Shown piece by piece: positions 32,721-42,591 of a stretch of DNA of 64,000 bases. The DNA comes from CAZUAQ01 sp964618455 (GTDB taxonomy: Bacteria > Planctomycetota > Phycisphaerae > UBA1845 > PWPN01), in assembly GCA_964618455.1 (NCBI GenBank), contig CAZUAQ010000002.1:1-64000 (forward strand), written 5' to 3'. A program made the position numbers and the translations under genes. Within the stretch, counting starts at the first letter, position 1; each line of letters begins with the position of its first letter. The notes under the pieces were generated by a model, which was given only the letters and a program-made list of their open reading frames with translations, was not told where the DNA came from and ran no database searches.

Positions 32721-34481
32721 CTACCCCGCACCGTCCGCCTCGCCGAACAGCTCCACCGGATCCAGCTTCTTGAACAGCATCTCCGCCTCCCCCAAAGCGT
32801 GACCGGCGGGCAGCTCCTCCGTCGCGCGGTCCCAAGGCAATTGACGGAAGACGTCCTCGCTCCGCGCCGGTCCCGAGTCGCCGTCGGCCGCGAGCCGCAG
32901 CATGTTCGCGCACTTGGCGGCGGTGAACGGCAGGAACGGCGCCATCAGCGTCGCCAATGTCCGCATCGTCTGGATCCCCACGTTCATCGTCGTGCCACAC
33001 GCGGCCATGTCCTCTTTGCGTTGCTTCCACGGCTCCTTCGTGGAGAAGTAGCCGTTCGAATTCCGTGCCAGCTCCATCACATCCGACATCGCCGCCTTGA
33101 AACGGAATGCCTCCAGGTTCTCCGTCACCGCCGCCGTCGCCGAATCCAGGCGCGCGAGTTGCTCGCGATCCACATCATCGCGCTGCCCGACCTCCGGCAC
33201 CTTGCCGTCGAAGTACTTGTGCACGAAGGTCATGTTCCGGTTCACGAAGTTCCCGAGGGCGTCGGTCAGTTCGCTGTTGTTGCGGTTGATGAAGTCGTCG
33301 ACATCGAACGCGGTCCGCTGGTTCTCCGGGGCGATGGCGGTGAGGTAATAACGCAGCGGATCGGGATCGAACGTCTTGCGATACTCCTCGATCCAGATGG
33401 CGGTGCCGCGGCTCTTGCTGATCTTCTCCTCTTCCTTGCCCGGGAACTTGATGTTCAAAAAGCTGTTCGCCACGACGTTGCCCGGCAACTGGTACGATCC
33501 TTCCGCCATCAGCATCGCCGGCCACGTCAGCGCGTGGAACACCGTGTTGTCCTCACCGATAAAGTGAACGATCTTGCAGTCGGGGTTCTTCCACCAGTCG
33601 GCATACTTCTGCCAATTCCCCTCGTGCTGCTCGCAATACTTGGCGGTGAAGCTGACGTAGCCGATCGGCGCGTCGAACCAGACGTAGAGCACCTTGCCTG
33701 CCGCGTCGGGATCATCCAGCGGTACCGGCACGCCCCATTCCAGATCGCGCGTCATCGCCCGTTCCGGCAGACCCTGCTTGATCTGCCCCAGCGAGAAGTT
33801 CAGCACCGTCTGCCGCCACGCTGCCTGGCCGTCATTCGCCTCCCGCTTGCTCTCGAGCCACGCGCGCAGCGGTTGCTCGAACTGGTGAAGCTGCAGGTAC
33901 CAGTGCGTCGTCTTACGCGGCTCGGGCGTTGTGCCGGTGATCGTGCTGACCGGGTTGATCAGCTTCATCGGATCCATCGAGTTCCCGCACGATTCGCACT
34001 GATCGCCGTACGCCCCCTCAGCCCCGCATTCGTAACACTTGCCCTTCACGTAACGATCGGGCAGAAACTGCCGGGCTTCGACGTCATAAAGCTGCTCCGT
34101 GGTTTTCTTGGTGAAGTAGCCCTTGTCGAAGATGTGCGTGAAGAATTCCTGGCTGATCCGGTTATGCAGTTCCGTGAATTCAGGCTGATGCGTGCCGCCA
34201 TAGATGTCGAAGTGCACGCCGAGCCCCTCGAAATCGGCCGCCTGTCGGGCGTTGTAGTGGGCGGTCAATTCCTCGACCGTCTTGCCCTCCTTCCGTGCGG
34301 AGATCAGCCCCGCCACGCCGTTGTCGTCACTGCCGCAGATGAACCGTACCTCATCGCCCCGCGCGCGAAGGTACCGCACGTATGTGTCCGCCGGCAGGTA
34401 CGCCCCGGCGATATGGCCGACGTGCAGCCGGCCGTTGGAATAGGGCAATGCCGAGGTCACCAGAAAACGTCGCTTGGCCAT
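32721..34481 (-). CDS. metG: Methionine--tRNA ligase
   Basis: 586 aa; charges tRNA-Met. Class I signatures: SALPYSNGRLHVGHIAG (HVGH, residues 20-23) and KISKS (353-357). The connective-peptide zinc knuckle has ligands C149, C152, C162 and C165 in CYECGAEG...QCESCG. WFDAPIGYVSFTA and HFIGEDNTVFHALTWPAML surround the active site, and FVNRNMTF and the anticodon-binding helices follow. The C-terminal EMAP-like tRNA-binding domain found in many bacteria is absent, making it a short form. It is a single gene on the minus strand, 245 bp from the ATC-hydrolase-like gene. The start MAKRRFLVTSALPY matches family starts. Confidence 0.97.
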   Translation of the reverse strand: MAKRRFLVTSALPYSNGRLHVGHIAGAYLPADTYVRYLRARGDEVRFICGSDDNGVAGLISARKEGKTVEELTAHYNARQAADFEGLGVHFDIYGGTHQPEFTELHNRISQEFFTHIFDKGYFTKKTTEQLYDVEARQFLPDRYVKGKCYECGAEGAYGDQCESCGNSMDPMKLINPVSTITGTTPEPRKTTHWYLQLHQFEQPLRAWLESKREANDGQAAWRQTVLNFSLGQIKQGLPERAMTRDLEWGVPVPLDDPDAAGKVLYVWFDAPIGYVSFTAKYCEQHEGNWQKYADWWKNPDCKIVHFIGEDNTVFHALTWPAMLMAEGSYQLPGNVVANSFLNIKFPGKEEEKISKSRGTAIWIEEYRKTFDPDPLRYYLTAIAPENQRTAFDVDDFINRNNSELTDALGNFVNRNMTFVHKYFDGKVPEVGQRDDVDREQLARLDSATAAVTENLEAFRFKAAMSDVMELARNSNGYFSTKEPWKQRKEDMAACGTTMNVGIQTMRTLATLMAPFLPFTAAKCANMLRLAADGDSGPARSEDVFRQLPWDRATEELPAGHALGEAEMLFKKLDPVELFGEADGAG

Positions 34482-34726
34482 GATGCTCTCACTTACTGGA
34501 TGCCGGAGTACCTGCCCTCGCTGTGCGCAAGGGATCGAAGATCCTATCTTGACCGAATCAGAGGCTCAGGGAAAGAGAAGATGCACGTCGGAGGGGGCCC
34601 GCTCTACGCGAGCTTGGGCATCACCATGCGGATCGCCGGAAATCGGGATGATGCGTTTTTCATATGGACAAGTATACCCCGAGGCTAATCAAAGGGCTAC
34701 TCGTCGCATGAGATGTGGAGTCCAAC

Positions 34727-35230
34727 TTAGCGACCATGGCCACCGCCCGCCTCTCCCTCCATCCGATACCGAAAATCGCAGTGTGCTGCCCCCTCCATCA
34801 ACGTCTGTGTCCGCGTCAGCGTCAGATCAGGATTGAATCCTTTCGAGGCGGCGAAATCCCGGTTGCAGCTCAGCACCGCCCCGAGTTCCGGTATCCCCAA
34901 CCGCTCGTACATCTCCGCGTATCGACACCGCGTCACGTTGAATTCGTAGCGATGCTCATCGTGCTGCAACACGGTCAATTCCAGCGCGCCGCCTTCGCGC
35001 CACTTCCCCACCACCTGCGAGAAATCCGCCAGACCCGACCCGTCGCACGCCTGCGCCTGCTCCCTGCCGCTCTGGCGGGCGATCCGTTCGATCGTCTCGC
35101 GCAGAATTTCGACCACACGCGGGCGGCTGAACTGCTCACACAGCGATTCCACGAACGGCGCGAGGATGCGCGCCTCGATCTCACGCCGAACGATCATCGG
35201 CACGTCGTCAACGGACAGCGGATGCGGCAT
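34727..35230 (-). CDS. ATC hydrolase-like protein (PF14196-type)
   Basis: 167 aa; ATG 35228-35230 follows CAGGAGGG, excluding longer frames. Sequence features match the L-2-amino-thiazoline-4-carboxylate hydrolase-like family: helices ending in CRYAEMYERLGIPELGAVLSCNRDFA and the C-terminal block GFNPDLTLTRTQTLMEGAAHCDFRY. Members are found in many bacteria, sometimes with amidase or radical-SAM partners; here it stands alone. The native substrate is unknown, and ATC hydrolysis (a step of L-cysteine production in Pseudomonas) is proven only for a few members. The second Cys pair (C160 region: AHCDF) could be catalytic or metal-binding; this is a guess. Confidence 0.7.
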   Translation of the reverse strand: MPHPLSVDDVPMIVRREIEARILAPFVESLCEQFSRPRVVEILRETIERIARQSGREQAQACDGSGLADFSQVVGKWREGGALELTVLQHDEHRYEFNVTRCRYAEMYERLGIPELGAVLSCNRDFAASKGFNPDLTLTRTQTLMEGAAHCDFRYRMEGEAGGGHGR

Positions 35231-35335
35231 GGCGTCCCTCCTGTGAGAGGTTCGGAAAACATGGCGTCCGAATGAATGGTGAAAATGATTTGCGGTACCC
35301 ATCTATCTTGCCCCGGTCCCGCGCGACACGTCAAC

Positions 35336-38300
35336 TCACGGCGACTTCAGGCACATCGCCGCCGCCGGTTGTCCCTCGCCCGAAAGACAACGCTGCACCA
35401 GCATGAAATCGCGCTGATCGATATCGCCATCCCCGTCGAAATCCGCCCAGTCACAATTCGGATTTTCGTTCAGGACCGCCGGGGCCGTGGCGCACGCCGC
35501 GAACTCGTCATGGTCGTCTGAATCGACATCGCCGTCGCCATCGCGATCAACCCCGAAGGCGAACTCCAACTCATACGCCCCCATATCAACAACCGAGATT
35601 CGAGCCGGCCCGTGTGCCGAGAGATACGGTTGATCCGTCCTCCGTGGTCGCCCGTTCAGATCGACCGGCAATAACTCCTCCACATCCGCATCATCATCCA
35701 GATCTGCTGGATCGAGCACGTCAAGATCATCATCGCCCGCATCCAACGCCGGGGAATTCGGCTGCAACGTCAAATCATCATCTTCGGTCCCCGACACGTC
35801 ATCCGCACCATCCGCATCCACGAACTTCGGATCCGCATCGAGATTGCCCAGCCCCGCCGCGCCCCCTTCGACAAGGCTGTACGTGATCGTTTTCGTACCG
35901 CTCCCGTGTAAGGCCCCGCCGACTGCGCCCCATATGATGCTGTTGCTCATGGCGAGAGTGCTCGTCGCGTTCACGCTGACAGTGCCGCCCGTGACTGCCT
36001 CGTTCGCGTGGAATGTGCACTGCTGAATAGTCGCCGAACTGTTGCTGAAGAGGTTGATCGCCCCGCCGATGTCGCCGGCGGTATTCGCGCTGAAGATGCT
36101 GTTGATGGCGGTCACACCACTTGCGCCGAAATTATCGATCGCCCCACCATCGTGAAACGCACCCTCCGCCCGGTTTCCCAGGAAGCGGCTGTTGATCACT
36201 GTCGGCCGGCTGGCGTCGCGGTTCGAAATCGCCCCACCCCAGCCGGTCACGGTATTGTCCACAAACGTGCAGCCCGCAATCATCGGGCTCGACCCGCTGT
36301 TGTAGATCGCCCCGCCAAAGACATTCGCCCGGTTCCCCCGAAACACGCAATCACGAAACGTCACCGTGCTCTGCGTGCAGATCGCGCCGCCGCCGTTGAC
36401 GTCCTGGTTGACACCGTTGGCATTGCCCTTCTCGATCACCAACCCATCCAGCAGCACGTCATCCACCGTGGTCACGATGACCACGTGGTAGCTGTTGTCA
36501 CCGATATCATCCGGTATCCCGATGTCCCCGCTGAGAACCGCCGGATGGGCCACCGGATCGCGCTCGTCACGCGTGGTCTCCGTTCCCGCGAACCCGCCAA
36601 ACACACGTACGCCGTCCGCCATGACGAACGCCGCCGTCCGCACGTCTGACTCCTGCGTCACAAACGTCGGCAGGTACATCCCCTCCGCCACCCAGATCTC
36701 GTCCAGCGGCCTGGCGATGTCGATGGCGTCCTGCAGATCGCGATAGGCCGTGGCCCAACTCGCCCCATCGCCCCCCTCCGCCGCATCGATGTCCACGTGA
36801 ATCACGCTTTCACACGCATCGAGCACACCGTTTTCGTCGAGATCTAGCTGCGGATTGTCAGCGATCTCGCACGCATCCAATCGCGCATTCGCATCGCAGT
36901 CGCTGCCCGTCCCGCACCCGCTCACGTCGCACGGACCGCCGCTCTCGCCGCACGCCGCGTCGCACACATCGGGGATGTCATTCGCATCGCAGTCCGGCCC
37001 ATACTCATACGCCCCCATGTCCACCAGCGGCACCGTCCCGAAACCCGTATCGCTCACGTCCGGCGCGTCGATGGCTCGCGGCCACCACGCCAGATCGAAC
37101 GCCAGCGGTTCGGCAATCACCAGGTCCCCGTCGAGGTCGGCGAGATCCTCCGGCACCTGCACGTTGTCGCCCGCATCGATGCACGGCGAACTCGACATGA
37201 GCGAAAAGTCATCGTCCTCGTTCCCCGGCACATCGTCCGCCCCGTCCGGATCCGCGAACACGGGATCACCGATGAGGTTCCCTGTCCCGGCCATCACCGT
37301 ATCGAGGCATGAATAGGTCGCGTCCACCATGCCTACGACCGACTCGGGCGTATTGCCCCGCAGGATCGAGTTATGAACTTGAAGCATCTGCTCCGAAGCG
37401 AACACGCCGCCGCCTGTTCCCGCCGTGTTGTTCACAATCGTCGCATGCACCACACGTGACAGCGAGTTGACCGCGTGAATCCCCCCGCCGCTCGTGCCCG
37501 CCTCGTTCTGATTGAACAGGATGTTCGCGAGGGTCACCTCCCCGCCGGTCAGAAACACCCCGCCGCCCAGATCGCCATGATTCGCGATCAACGCCAGGTT
37601 CATCAACACGGCGGAACTGTTCCGCGCGTAGATCGCCCCACCGCGCGAGGCGGCGAAGTTATCCTCGATGCGGCAACCGCTCACGATCGGTGCGCCACCC
37701 TCGATGAAGACACCCGCCCCGTGGATGTCGTCGCCCAGACCATTGGAGATTCCTCGTCGGATGATGAATCCATCCAGTACCGTTCCGCTCCCTGCCTGTA
37801 ACAGCTTGACCACGTGGTGCGCATTCGCGTACACCGGCGGCGATGAGGCCTGTGGCCCGCTCTGTGATGACGTTCGTTTGGCAGGCGAAAGGGGTTCGCC
37901 GGGCAACGCACCGCTACACCCGCCGCACGATGCCGTGAATTCGTAGTCGCGCGATTGCCATTCACCGGCGATCAGCGACCACAGCGTGACGTACAGGCTT
38001 CGCCCGTCGTCCGGCAGCCCGTTCACCGTCACCGAGGTATCCAGCCCCATCGATTCCGCATAGATATCAAACGCCTGGTAGCTGCTGCCGACCCACAATG
38101 AAATCGACGTCACCTGCTCGCCGCCGGTCCAGATGAAATCCACGCTCGTATCGTCGAAGGTCGATCCGTTGGCAGGCGTCTGCATCTCTGCCGGCACCGG
38201 CAAGCCCGTCGACGTGTAGGCGGTATACGTATACGTGTTGCTCACCCACTCCTCGTTCATCAGTGACCACAACGTCACGTACAGCGTACGCCCGTCCACC

Positions 38301-39775
38301 GGCAGATCGGTCACCGTGTGCGAAAGCTCCTGACCCTTCGCCTCCGCCAGCAGGTCGTACGCTTCCGGCGAGGAGCCGATCCACAGCGAGATACTGCTCA
38401 CGCCGACACCGGCATCCCACGTGAACGTCTGGTTCGCACTCGACAGCGTCACGCCGTCGGCCGGGTCGAGCATCTCCGCCGGGCGATCCTCAATGAACAT
38501 GCCCGTCGCCTCGTAGGTCGATGCCCACTCATACCAGCGTCCCAGGAAGAATGATCGCAGCGTGACATGGATGATGGATCCGTCGTCCAGCAGGTTGTTT
38601 ACCGTCTTCGACGTCGCCTGACCGACATTCTGTTGATAGAGATCGCCGGCGCCCTCGCTCGTACCGACAAGCAGTTCGATCTCCTCGACATTCGTCCCCG
38701 GATCCCAGGTGAACTGCACGCTCGTGTCATCAAGCTTGGAACCGGCGGGCGGGCTGATCATCGTCGCGGGCGTCCCCAGCGTGGCGGCGGTGTAGGTGTA
38801 AGGCGTCTCTTGCCACGCACCTTCAAGTCGCGAGCGAAGCGCGACATGCACCGTGCTTCCGTCGGCGGGAAGATTCTCCACCACGGCGGACGTGGCGGTG
38901 CCGAGATCCATGTCGTACACATCGCCCGCCCCCACGCTCGTGCCCACTCTCAAGCCGTACTGCTCGACGCATGTCCCAGCGCTCCACATGAACGTCTGCG
39001 TATTCGAGGTGAGCGCCGAATCGGGCACGGGATCGGTCATCGTCGCGGATTCGACGGTCGGGTCGGCGGCGGCGGTGAACTGATAGGTCTCGGCGAAGGT
39101 GTCGCTGTTGATCGTCGTCCAGAGCGTCACGTACAGCGTCCGGCCGTCCGTAGGCATCCCGTACGCCGCGTGCGAGGTCTGCCCGGTGATGTCCGCGTCC
39201 ACGAGGTCCGACCCCGACGGCGCGCTGCCGATCGTCAGCCGAAGCTCATCCACGCAGAGTCCCTCGCTGAACGTCATCGTCGCGAACGAACAGTCCAGTG
39301 TCGTCCCGGTCGGCGGCGACAGCATCTCCACCGAGACGCCGCCCAGGTCGCAATGGTCGAGATAGCCGTCGAGGATGGTGAGTTTCGCCCCGGGGTTACG
39401 TTCGCTGCGCAGCGTCTCCGTGCCGGCGAAACCGCCATACACTTTCACGCCGTCGGGAATCACGAACGACAACAGCCGGTTACCCGTGTGCACTCCCAGT
39501 GTCACGTCGTAATCGGGAAGGTAGCGCCCCTCCGCCACCCACACTTCGTCTCCCGCGCCCGCCTCCGCCAATGCCGACTGCAACTCGACGAATGCATCGT
39601 CCCAGCTCGACCCGTCGTTCGTCCCCGACGCCGAGCCATCCACATACAGCACATCCCCCACCGTCACGCCCGGCCAGGACGCCGCTGCGATAAGCGCAGC
39701 AGTCACCATCGCCCCACGCATCCCGCGCCGGACCGAACGCCCCCAAGAGCCTCCATGCTCACCAGGCTTTATCAT
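35336..39775 (-). CDS. Giant beta-helix surface protein with inserted Ig-like repeats and EF-hand module
   Basis: 1479 aa. N-terminal basic stretch and signal (residues 15-40, ASWPGVTVG). Residues 41-148 begin a right-handed beta-helix domain (VLYVDGSASGTNDGSSW, WVAEGRYLP, KVYGGFAGTETLRSERNP, TILDG). Residues about 149-620 hold five tandem Ig-like units of about 90 aa (PADG...F-W...SISLWVGSS...LP-DGRxLYVTLWS), and after a Ser/Pro linker the beta-helix resumes at 650 (NAHHVVKLL, VLDGFIIRRG). A second full beta-helix repeat set follows (residues about 1020 on: VDIDAAEGGDGASWATAY), then MGAYELEF and the C-terminal paired EF-hand with four Cys. It is probably a surface adhesin or matrix protein. 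Confidence 0.87.
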   Translation of the reverse strand: MIKPGEHGGSWGRSVRRGMRGAMVTAALIAAASWPGVTVGDVLYVDGSASGTNDGSSWDDAFVELQSALAEAGAGDEVWVAEGRYLPDYDVTLGVHTGNRLLSFVIPDGVKVYGGFAGTETLRSERNPGAKLTILDGYLDHCDLGGVSVEMLSPPTGTTLDCSFATMTFSEGLCVDELRLTIGSAPSGSDLVDADITGQTSHAAYGMPTDGRTLYVTLWTTINSDTFAETYQFTAAADPTVESATMTDPVPDSALTSNTQTFMWSAGTCVEQYGLRVGTSVGAGDVYDMDLGTATSAVVENLPADGSTVHVALRSRLEGAWQETPYTYTAATLGTPATMISPPAGSKLDDTSVQFTWDPGTNVEEIELLVGTSEGAGDLYQQNVGQATSKTVNNLLDDGSIIHVTLRSFFLGRWYEWASTYEATGMFIEDRPAEMLDPADGVTLSSANQTFTWDAGVGVSSISLWIGSSPEAYDLLAEAKGQELSHTVTDLPVDGRTLYVTLWSLMNEEWVSNTYTYTAYTSTGLPVPAEMQTPANGSTFDDTSVDFIWTGGEQVTSISLWVGSSYQAFDIYAESMGLDTSVTVNGLPDDGRSLYVTLWSLIAGEWQSRDYEFTASCGGCSGALPGEPLSPAKRTSSQSGPQASSPPVYANAHHVVKLLQAGSGTVLDGFIIRRGISNGLGDDIHGAGVFIEGGAPIVSGCRIEDNFAASRGGAIYARNSSAVLMNLALIANHGDLGGGVFLTGGEVTLANILFNQNEAGTSGGGIHAVNSLSRVVHATIVNNTAGTGGGVFASEQMLQVHNSILRGNTPESVVGMVDATYSCLDTVMAGTGNLIGDPVFADPDGADDVPGNEDDDFSLMSSSPCIDAGDNVQVPEDLADLDGDLVIAEPLAFDLAWWPRAIDAPDVSDTGFGTVPLVDMGAYEYGPDCDANDIPDVCDAACGESGGPCDVSGCGTGSDCDANARLDACEIADNPQLDLDENGVLDACESVIHVDIDAAEGGDGASWATAYRDLQDAIDIARPLDEIWVAEGMYLPTFVTQESDVRTAAFVMADGVRVFGGFAGTETTRDERDPVAHPAVLSGDIGIPDDIGDNSYHVVIVTTVDDVLLDGLVIEKGNANGVNQDVNGGGAICTQSTVTFRDCVFRGNRANVFGGAIYNSGSSPMIAGCTFVDNTVTGWGGAISNRDASRPTVINSRFLGNRAEGAFHDGGAIDNFGASGVTAINSIFSANTAGDIGGAINLFSNSSATIQQCTFHANEAVTGGTVSVNATSTLAMSNSIIWGAVGGALHGSGTKTITYSLVEGGAAGLGNLDADPKFVDADGADDVSGTEDDDLTLQPNSPALDAGDDDLDVLDPADLDDDADVEELLPVDLNGRPRRTDQPYLSAHGPARISVVDMGAYELEFAFGVDRDGDGDVDSDDHDEFAACATAPAVLNENPNCDWADFDGDGDIDQRDFMLVQRCLSGEGQPAAAMCLKSP

Positions 39776-40073
39776 CTAACCTCTTTCCATCCCGAAAGTT
39801 CCGTTCACGAAGGCAGATTCGAACGCCCGCACTCGCTCCCTCTGAATATCGGAACTTCGCTCCCGTCCACCCCAACGGAAGTGCCCTTCAGCTGGATACC
39901 TCAACGGGTGAGATCCGCATGCAGAGCCTGCACAAGCGATCCCCGCCGCGCGAACGAACACCGCACTTCACAAGTCACATGTAGCTGCCCGGTGCTCAGC
40001 GCCCCCTCCAACCACACAGCGGTAGCACATCAAAGCCCAGCGTCGACGCGCAGCGGCGCACGCAGGGTAACCC
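39776..40073. other. Intergenic region
   Basis: 298 bp between two minus-strand genes. No gene or clear terminator hairpin was recognised. Confidence 0.35.
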
Positions 40074-41294
40074 TCACGACCCCGATCGCCGCTTTGTCGA
40101 GCGTTCCTTCTCCGACCGACGCTCGAATGCCACGCCCCGGTCGAACTTCTCCGCCTTCTGCATCGTCTCCAGCACTGGCATATCGCCGTACTTCGGATGC
40201 CCGAACCAGCTCCCCATCATGAACGAGCCCGTATCCGTGTGGTAGATCCACGACATCTGCGCGAACAGGGGATCGCCCCAGTATTTCGGATGCTTCGGAT
40301 TGAAGCGATTGAAGATGTCCATGTTCATCGTGTCGTGCAGTTCGGGCGTGATCACCGGATAGTTGCCGTCTTCGCTGCTCTCGACCGCCGCGCCGCCTTC
40401 CGTGCTCAGGATCGGCACCGGGTACGGCAGGTACTTCTCCATCAGGTGCATGATCAACTCGCCGAGCAGGTAGCAACTGTTATCCTTCATCAACGAGTCG
40501 AACCGCTCCCGCTTCGTCGCGTGCGGCAGGTTCTTCTTCGGATTGAACGGGTAATCGACGGGATGGTTCAGCGTGCACAGGTGTGCTCCGATGGCGGCCC
40601 CGGCGAAGGCCTCCTCGATCTTGTCCCATTTGGTGAACGTCGCGAAGCACTCGTCGTACCATTGACCCGCCGAGCCCGGCGTCATGGCATAGAACACCGG
40701 GATGCCGCCCTCTTCCTGGACGATTTTCTTGACGCGCAGCCACTGCCGGCACAGCCGCTCGATCCGCTCGGACTTGTCGTACTCGCCCTGGCTCCACTCC
40801 ATGCCGAGATTAGGCTCGTTGCCGGTCTCGAAGTAGTGCGCGCCGGCCTTGACGTACGTGCGAATCATCTCGCGAAATCGCTTTTCCTCCTTGCCCGGCC
40901 GCGGGTAATGCGGATGCGGACCACCGGCATACAGCCGCACGACCGGCTCGACGCCCTGCCGCGACGCCGCCTTGACCACCTCCACCTTGTTCAAGCCGCA
41001 GTCCAGCACCTTGAACCAACTGAACCCGTACTTGCCCTTGAGTTCCTTGAAGAACGCGTCGGGATCCTTCGGCACCCAGCCGCAGCTCGGATCGTCGTGG
41101 ATGCCCCAGCCGGTATCCGGCGCCGGCGGGCGGGGATACTCCGACAGCGCCATCCAGGGCCGCTTCACCTTCATCTCGCCCTTGCCGCCATAGGGCAGCG
41201 TCGAGCGCTCCCACGCCGCCAGCGGCGAGACGCCGATCGCCACGATCACCACACACCAACACAAACGCCTCATGATCTGCTTACTGGTCACCAT
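40074..41294 (-). CDS. Secreted glycoside-hydrolase-like TIM barrel
   Basis: 406 aa; start at ATG 41292-41294, with signal MRRLCWCVVIVAIGVSPLAAW. The body is a GH-A-clan-like barrel: FSWFKVLDCGLNK, VEPVVRLYAG, AHYFETGNEPNLGMEW (the NEP motif places an acid/base Glu after strand 4), GIPVFYAMTPGS, IGAHLCTLNHP and ILSTEGGAAVESS, where the Glu could be the nucleophile. Length and motifs are closest to uncharacterised cellulase-like or GH39-like proteins; I cannot name the family. The C-terminus is basic (RRSEKERSTKRRSGS). Divergent from the GT4 gene, whose start is 67 bp away, so promoters may overlap. Confidence 0.75.
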   Translation of the reverse strand: MVTSKQIMRRLCWCVVIVAIGVSPLAAWERSTLPYGGKGEMKVKRPWMALSEYPRPPAPDTGWGIHDDPSCGWVPKDPDAFFKELKGKYGFSWFKVLDCGLNKVEVVKAASRQGVEPVVRLYAGGPHPHYPRPGKEEKRFREMIRTYVKAGAHYFETGNEPNLGMEWSQGEYDKSERIERLCRQWLRVKKIVQEEGGIPVFYAMTPGSAGQWYDECFATFTKWDKIEEAFAGAAIGAHLCTLNHPVDYPFNPKKNLPHATKRERFDSLMKDNSCYLLGELIMHLMEKYLPYPVPILSTEGGAAVESSEDGNYPVITPELHDTMNMDIFNRFNPKHPKYWGDPLFAQMSWIYHTDTGSFMMGSWFGHPKYGDMPVLETMQKAEKFDRGVAFERRSEKERSTKRRSGS

Positions 41295-41361
41295 GATTCC
41301 TCCGCGGATCGTCAAATACTTCACCCGTTGCCGATTGTACGGCCACCGCCATAATGTCACC

Positions 41362-42570
41362 ATGCATCGCGATTCGGACACGCCGTCCGTCGCCCTCGCG
41401 CATCACTGGCTGGTGTCCATGCGGGGCGGCGAGAAGTTCCTCCTGCACCTCAAGTCGCTCTTTCCCGACGCGCCGATTTACACACTCCTGGCCCGGTCAA
41501 AGCGACTCGACCCCGCCCTGGTGAATACACCGATTCACACGTCCTGGCTGCAGAAGCTGGCGTTCATTCCCAACATCCAGCGGCCGGCCTTGCCGGTGCT
41601 CGCATCGGCGGCGCGCTGCCTCGATGCCCGCGAACATGACGTTGTCATCTGCTCCGACGCCGCCATCGTCAAAGCCATCCGCACGCGCCCGGACGCCCTC
41701 AAGATCTGCTACTGCCACTCGCCCATGCGCTACGTCTGGGATCTCTACGATCAGTATTACCAGGCGGCCGGGCCCCTCGGCCGTTCTGTGCTGCGAATCA
41801 GCGCGCCACGACTCCGGCGGCAGGACGTCGAAGCCGCCGACACAGTCCACGCGTTCATTGCCAACAGCGAGTGCGTGGCCGATCGCATCCGCCGCAATTA
41901 CAACCGCCCCTCCGTAGTGATTCCGCCACCGGTCGACACCGACTTCCCGCCACCGCTGGATCGGCCGGAGGATTTCTACCTGGTCGTCGGGGAGCTCGTG
42001 GATTACAAGCGGAACGACTTGGCGATCCAGGCGTGCACCCGAACGAATCGCCCGCTCGTGGTCATCGGCACAGGGTCACAAATGAAAGGGCTGCGAAGGA
42101 TCGCCGGTTCGAGCGTACGCTTCCTGGGTTGGCAGCCGGACGAGGTCGTGCGCGATCACATGCGGCGTTGTCGCGCGCTGCTGTTCTGCGGGGAGGAGGA
42201 TTTCGGCATGGTGCCCGTCGAGGTCCAGGCCGCCGGACGGCCCGTGATCGCTTACGGTCGTGGCGGCGCGTTGGAAACGGTGCTGGACGGTAAAACCGGG
42301 CTCTTCTTCCACGAGCCCACCGTCGCGTCCCTGAAACAGGCGATCCTGCATTTCGAATCGTCGTTCGGCCTGCTTTCGCCCACCGAGATTCAGACCGCCG
42401 CGCGCAGATTCGTTGTCACCGCCTTCCATGAACGCTTCCAGCAATTCTACCGGTGGTGCCTGAACAGGATGCGCACCGGCGGCAACGAAGCCGTTCGCCG
42501 CGAGATGGACACGATCGCTACCGATGCATTCATGAACCACACCGACTCAGGCGGAGACGGCCACGCATGA
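41362..42570 (+). CDS. Glycosyltransferase family 4
   Basis: 402 aa. Two Rossmann-like halves of the GT-B fold. N-terminal: VALAHHWLVSMRGGEKFLLHLKSLF (GGE motif), VVICSDAAIVKAI, CYCHSPMRYVWDLY, VHAFIANSECVADRIRRNY and VIPPPVDTDFPPP. C-terminal: DFYLVVGELVDYKRNDLAIQA, VVIGTG, VRFLGWQPDEVV, ALLFCGEEDFGMVPVEVQAAGRPVIAYGRGGALETV (the E-x7-E motif of GT4) and GKTGLFF. It probably adds a sugar to a surface polysaccharide or lipid. The start at ATG 41362 (MHRDSDTPSVAL) fits the family, although no ribosome-binding site is clear. The gene converges on the DUF362/EF-hand gene. Confidence 0.9.
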   Translation: MHRDSDTPSVALAHHWLVSMRGGEKFLLHLKSLFPDAPIYTLLARSKRLDPALVNTPIHTSWLQKLAFIPNIQRPALPVLASAARCLDAREHDVVICSDAAIVKAIRTRPDALKICYCHSPMRYVWDLYDQYYQAAGPLGRSVLRISAPRLRRQDVEAADTVHAFIANSECVADRIRRNYNRPSVVIPPPVDTDFPPPLDRPEDFYLVVGELVDYKRNDLAIQACTRTNRPLVVIGTGSQMKGLRRIAGSSVRFLGWQPDEVVRDHMRRCRALLFCGEEDFGMVPVEVQAAGRPVIAYGRGGALETVLDGKTGLFFHEPTVASLKQAILHFESSFGLLSPTEIQTAARRFVVTAFHERFQQFYRWCLNRMRTGGNEAVRREMDTIATDAFMNHTDSGGDGHA

Positions 42571-42591
42571 CGAACGGCGCCGATCGCCTGC

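Noticed and set aside
32613..34688. Open frame of 691 aa opposite metG
   Set aside because: Leu/Arg-rich antisense shadow of a clear methionyl-tRNA synthetase; no ribosome-binding site or domain.
34640..34726. Promoter of metG with TATACT and TTGATT
   Set aside because: The spacing between the two boxes is too short and other -35 matches are weak.
38567..40222. Open frame of 551 aa opposite the beta-helix protein
   Set aside because: Arg/His-rich shadow; the beta-helix protein on the other strand has domains and an EF-hand end.
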